From the NCBI GenBank assembly GCA_019240375.1, contig JAFAYN010000081.1, positions 1 to 7,195 of the forward strand: a stretch of 7,195 bases of DNA, given 5' to 3'. Origin of the DNA: Gemmatimonadota bacterium. GTDB taxonomy: Bacteria; Gemmatimonadota; Gemmatimonadetes; Longimicrobiales; Longimicrobiaceae. Of this stretch, positions 5,638-7,195 are shown in pieces. Made by a program: the position numbers and the translations under genes. Under the pieces are notes generated by a model. That model did not search any database and was not told the DNA's origin. It saw nothing but the letters and a program-made list of their open reading frames with translations. Each line of letters starts with the position of its first letter. Position 1 is the first letter of the stretch.

Positions 5638-7029
5638 CTACATGTGGATCATCCGCCCATCCACCCCCAGCGCCGCCTCCTTCACCGCCTCCGGCAGCGT
5701 CGGGTGCGCGTGGACGGTGCGGGCGATGTCCTCGGCCGAGGCCTGGAACTCGATGGCGAGGGCGGCTTCGGCGATCAGGTCCGAGGCTCGGGGGCCCAGG
5801 ATGTGGAGGCCGAGCATCCGGTCGGTGCGCTTGTCCGCGAGGATCTTCACCAGGCCTTCCGTCTCGCCCATGGCGCGGGCGCGGCCGTTGGCGGAGAAGG
5901 GGAACTTGCCCACTTTGTACTCCACCCCCTTTTCCTTCAGCTCCTCCTCCGTGGCGCCCACCGAGGCGATCTCCGGCCAGGTGTAGACCACGTTCGCCAC
6001 GGCGTCGTACTGCACGTGCCCGTGCTTCCCGGCGATGTTCTCCACCGCCGCGACGCCCTCCTCCTCGGCCTTGTGCGCCAGCATCCGCCCGCCGATCGCG
6101 TCGCCGATGGCGTACACGCTCCCCACGCCGGTGTGGTAGCGCTCGTCCACGGCGATCACCCCGCGCTCCATCGGGATCCCCACCTCCTCGTACCCCATCC
6201 CCTGCGTGTACGCGCGGCGCCCCACCGCCACCAGCACGTAGTCCGCCTCGATCGGGTCGGCGCCGTCCACCGTCACCACCACCTTGTCGCCCTTTCGCTC
6301 GGCGCCGGTCACGCGCGTCCCGGCGCGGATCTCGAAGCCCTGCTTGCGGAAGACCTTGTCCGCCTGCCGGACGATCTCCGCGTCCATCCCGGGGAGGATG
6401 GAGGGCGCCATCTCCAGCACCGTGACCTTGGCGCCCAGGCGCAGCCACACGCTCCCCAGCTCCATCCCGATCACCCCGCCGCCCACCACCACCAGGTGCC
6501 CCGGCACCTCGGGGAAGGCGAGCGCGCCGGTGGAGTCCACGATCCGCTCGTGGTCGAACTTCAGGAAGGGGAGCTCCACCGGGACCGAGCCGCTGGCCAG
6601 GATCACGTGCTTCGCGCGGACGGCGCGCTTCCCGTCGGCGGTGTCCACCTCCAGCGTCTCGGGCGAGGTGAGACGGCCGATGCCGCGGATCCACTCGATC
6701 TTGTTCTTGCGGAAGAGGAAGGCGACCCCGTCCGTGTTCGCCTTCACCACGCCCTGCTTGCGCGCGTGCATCGCCGCCACGTCGATCTCCGGGGCGCCCA
6801 CGCGGATCCCGTGTGACTCCGTCTTGTGGCGGATCTGGTCGAACAGCTCCGTGCTGTCCAGGAGCGCCTTGGAGGGGATGCACCCCACCCGGACGCACGT
6901 CCCGCCCAGCGCGTCCTCCTTCTCGATGCACGCGGTCTTGAAGCCGAGCTGCGCCGCGCGGATCGCCGCGACGTACCCGCCCGGCCCGCCGCCGAGCACC
7001 ACCAGGTCGAAATCGTACTGGTCAGCCAT
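5638..7029 (-). CDS. lpdA: Dihydrolipoyl dehydrogenase (E3 of 2-oxo acid dehydrogenase complexes)
   Basis: This cytoplasmic FAD enzyme re-oxidises dihydrolipoamide on the E2 subunit and passes the electrons to NAD+. At 463 residues it has the usual full length. In order: the FAD dinucleotide motif G13-G-G-P-G-G18; the redox disulfide C45 and C50 in G-G-T-C-V-R-V-G-C-I-P-S-K; the NAD-binding G183-G-G-V-I-G188 with E206 ending the second strand; A-V-G-R at 268-271; the second FAD motif Y-A-I-G-D with D310; and the dimer-interface catalytic pair H442 and E447 in H-P-T-L-P-E. V-R inside the active-site motif, where L-N is more common, is a mild variation. ATG 7029 has AGG 7 bases upstream. The gene lies 132 bases downstream of a probable E2 gene on the same strand, which fits an E2-E3 gene order. 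The leader carries a long stem (7084-7128). Confidence 0.97.
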   Translation of the reverse strand: MADQYDFDLVVLGGGPGGYVAAIRAAQLGFKTACIEKEDALGGTCVRVGCIPSKALLDSTELFDQIRHKTESHGIRVGAPEIDVAAMHARKQGVVKANTDGVAFLFRKNKIEWIRGIGRLTSPETLEVDTADGKRAVRAKHVILASGSVPVELPFLKFDHERIVDSTGALAFPEVPGHLVVVGGGVIGMELGSVWLRLGAKVTVLEMAPSILPGMDAEIVRQADKVFRKQGFEIRAGTRVTGAERKGDKVVVTVDGADPIEADYVLVAVGRRAYTQGMGYEEVGIPMERGVIAVDERYHTGVGSVYAIGDAIGGRMLAHKAEEEGVAAVENIAGKHGHVQYDAVANVVYTWPEIASVGATEEELKEKGVEYKVGKFPFSANGRARAMGETEGLVKILADKRTDRMLGLHILGPRASDLIAEAALAIEFQASAEDIARTVHAHPTLPEAVKEAALGVDGRMIHM

Positions 7030-7083
7030 GGTCAGCCCTGTATCTGAAATCCGAAAGGATGCCTTCTCGTCTCCGGCATGATG

Positions 7084-7128
7084 GCACGAAGGGAGGCCGC
7101 CGGCACCGCCGATGGACTCCCCTCGCGC
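7084..7128 (-). promoter_or_regulatory. Long stem in the lpdA 5' leader
   Basis: Read as minus-strand RNA, 7128-7117 (GCGCGAGGGGAG) pairs with 7095-7084 (CUCCCUUCGUGC) over 12 pairs, two of them G-U. In plus-strand RNA those two become A-C mismatches, so the fold favours the lpdA transcript. The 21-base loop can form a further short hairpin (CGGC-GGU-GCCG). The stem ends 54 bases before the start codon. It could be a leader control element, a processing site or a mRNA stabiliser; it is not an obvious known riboswitch. Confidence 0.5.
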
Positions 7129-7141
7129 ACCTCCAATCTAA

Positions 7142-7160
7142 CCACCCCGTCCAGGGGCGG
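7142..7160 (-). terminator. Possible weak terminator after the upstream gene
   Basis: On the minus strand CCGCCCC, loop UGGAC, GGGGUGG form a 7-pair stem (one G-U) that starts one base after the TGA at 7162-7164. It is followed by UUAGAUU, a poor T-tract. It may end or attenuate the upstream transcript before lpdA. Confidence 0.35.
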
Positions 7161-7161
7161 A

Positions 7162-7195
7162 TCACCCCTCCAGCAGGAGCGTTTCCGGGTCTTCC
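7162..7195 (-). CDS. C-terminal tail of a probable dihydrolipoamide acyltransferase (E2, sucB/odhB-like), partial
   Basis: Only ten codons and the stop are in the window: EDPETLLLEG then TGA. E2 acyltransferases of the SucB/OdhB type commonly end in a helix of the form (E)DP-x-x-L-L-L-(D/E)-x, and the next gene downstream on this strand is lpdA, the E3 partner. Together these make an E2 assignment reasonable, though ten residues cannot prove it or say whether the complex uses 2-oxoglutarate, pyruvate or a branched-chain acid. The 5' end lies outside the window. Confidence 0.5.
   Translation of the reverse strand, partial: EDPETLLLEG

Noticed and set aside
5300..6931. 543-codon minus-strand frame overlapping lpdA
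   Set aside because: Arg/Gly/Ala-rich out-of-frame shadow of lpdA continuing into the repeats.
7080..7195. Plus-strand open frame from ATG 7080 to the right edge
   Set aside because: About 38 codons, no recognisable content, no good ribosome site, and it opposes the E2 tail and the lpdA leader.

Overview
The window comes from a strongly GC-rich, diderm-type bacterium. Every gene shows the usual high-GC third-position bias, which also explains the many long open frames on the wrong strands. Five consecutive genes encode exported products, four of them with lipoprotein-type signals. A high-GC Gemmatimonadota such as a Longimicrobium relative would fit, but that is inference from style and no marker gene settles it.

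Layout: (1) Positions 1-1563, minus strand: a small lipoprotein gene followed 7 bases later by a secreted protein with tandem bacterial Ig-like repeats of 105 residues. The second gene runs off the left edge. (2) 1798-2610, plus strand: a lipoprotein metallo-beta-lactamase-fold hydrolase, divergent from the first pair. (3) 2635-2672: a perfect 17-bp hairpin shared by convergent genes. (4) 2696-4883, minus strand: a secreted subtilase of the aqualysin I/proteinase K type, then a small lipoprotein of unknown function, with a strong hairpin between them. (5) 4884-5637: a gene-free stretch holding at least five GC-rich hairpins and a 19-bp tandem repeat, like a REP/BIME-type cluster. (6) 5638-7029, minus strand: dihydrolipoyl dehydrogenase (lpdA). 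Its 5' leader contains a long stem, and just upstream lie the last ten codons and the stop of what looks like a 2-oxo acid dehydrogenase E2 gene.

The left two thirds is therefore a set of envelope or secreted accessory genes, and the right third is central metabolism (E2-E3 of a 2-oxo acid dehydrogenase complex). The repeat cluster separates them. I see no mobile element, CRISPR array, tRNA or rRNA, and no clear new multi-gene system. The observations most worth checking are the subtilase whose near-invariant S-L-G-G substrate strand reads S-F-S-W-P, the paired hairpin repeats with alternative foldings, and the lpdA leader stem that pairs fully only in the lpdA-sense RNA.
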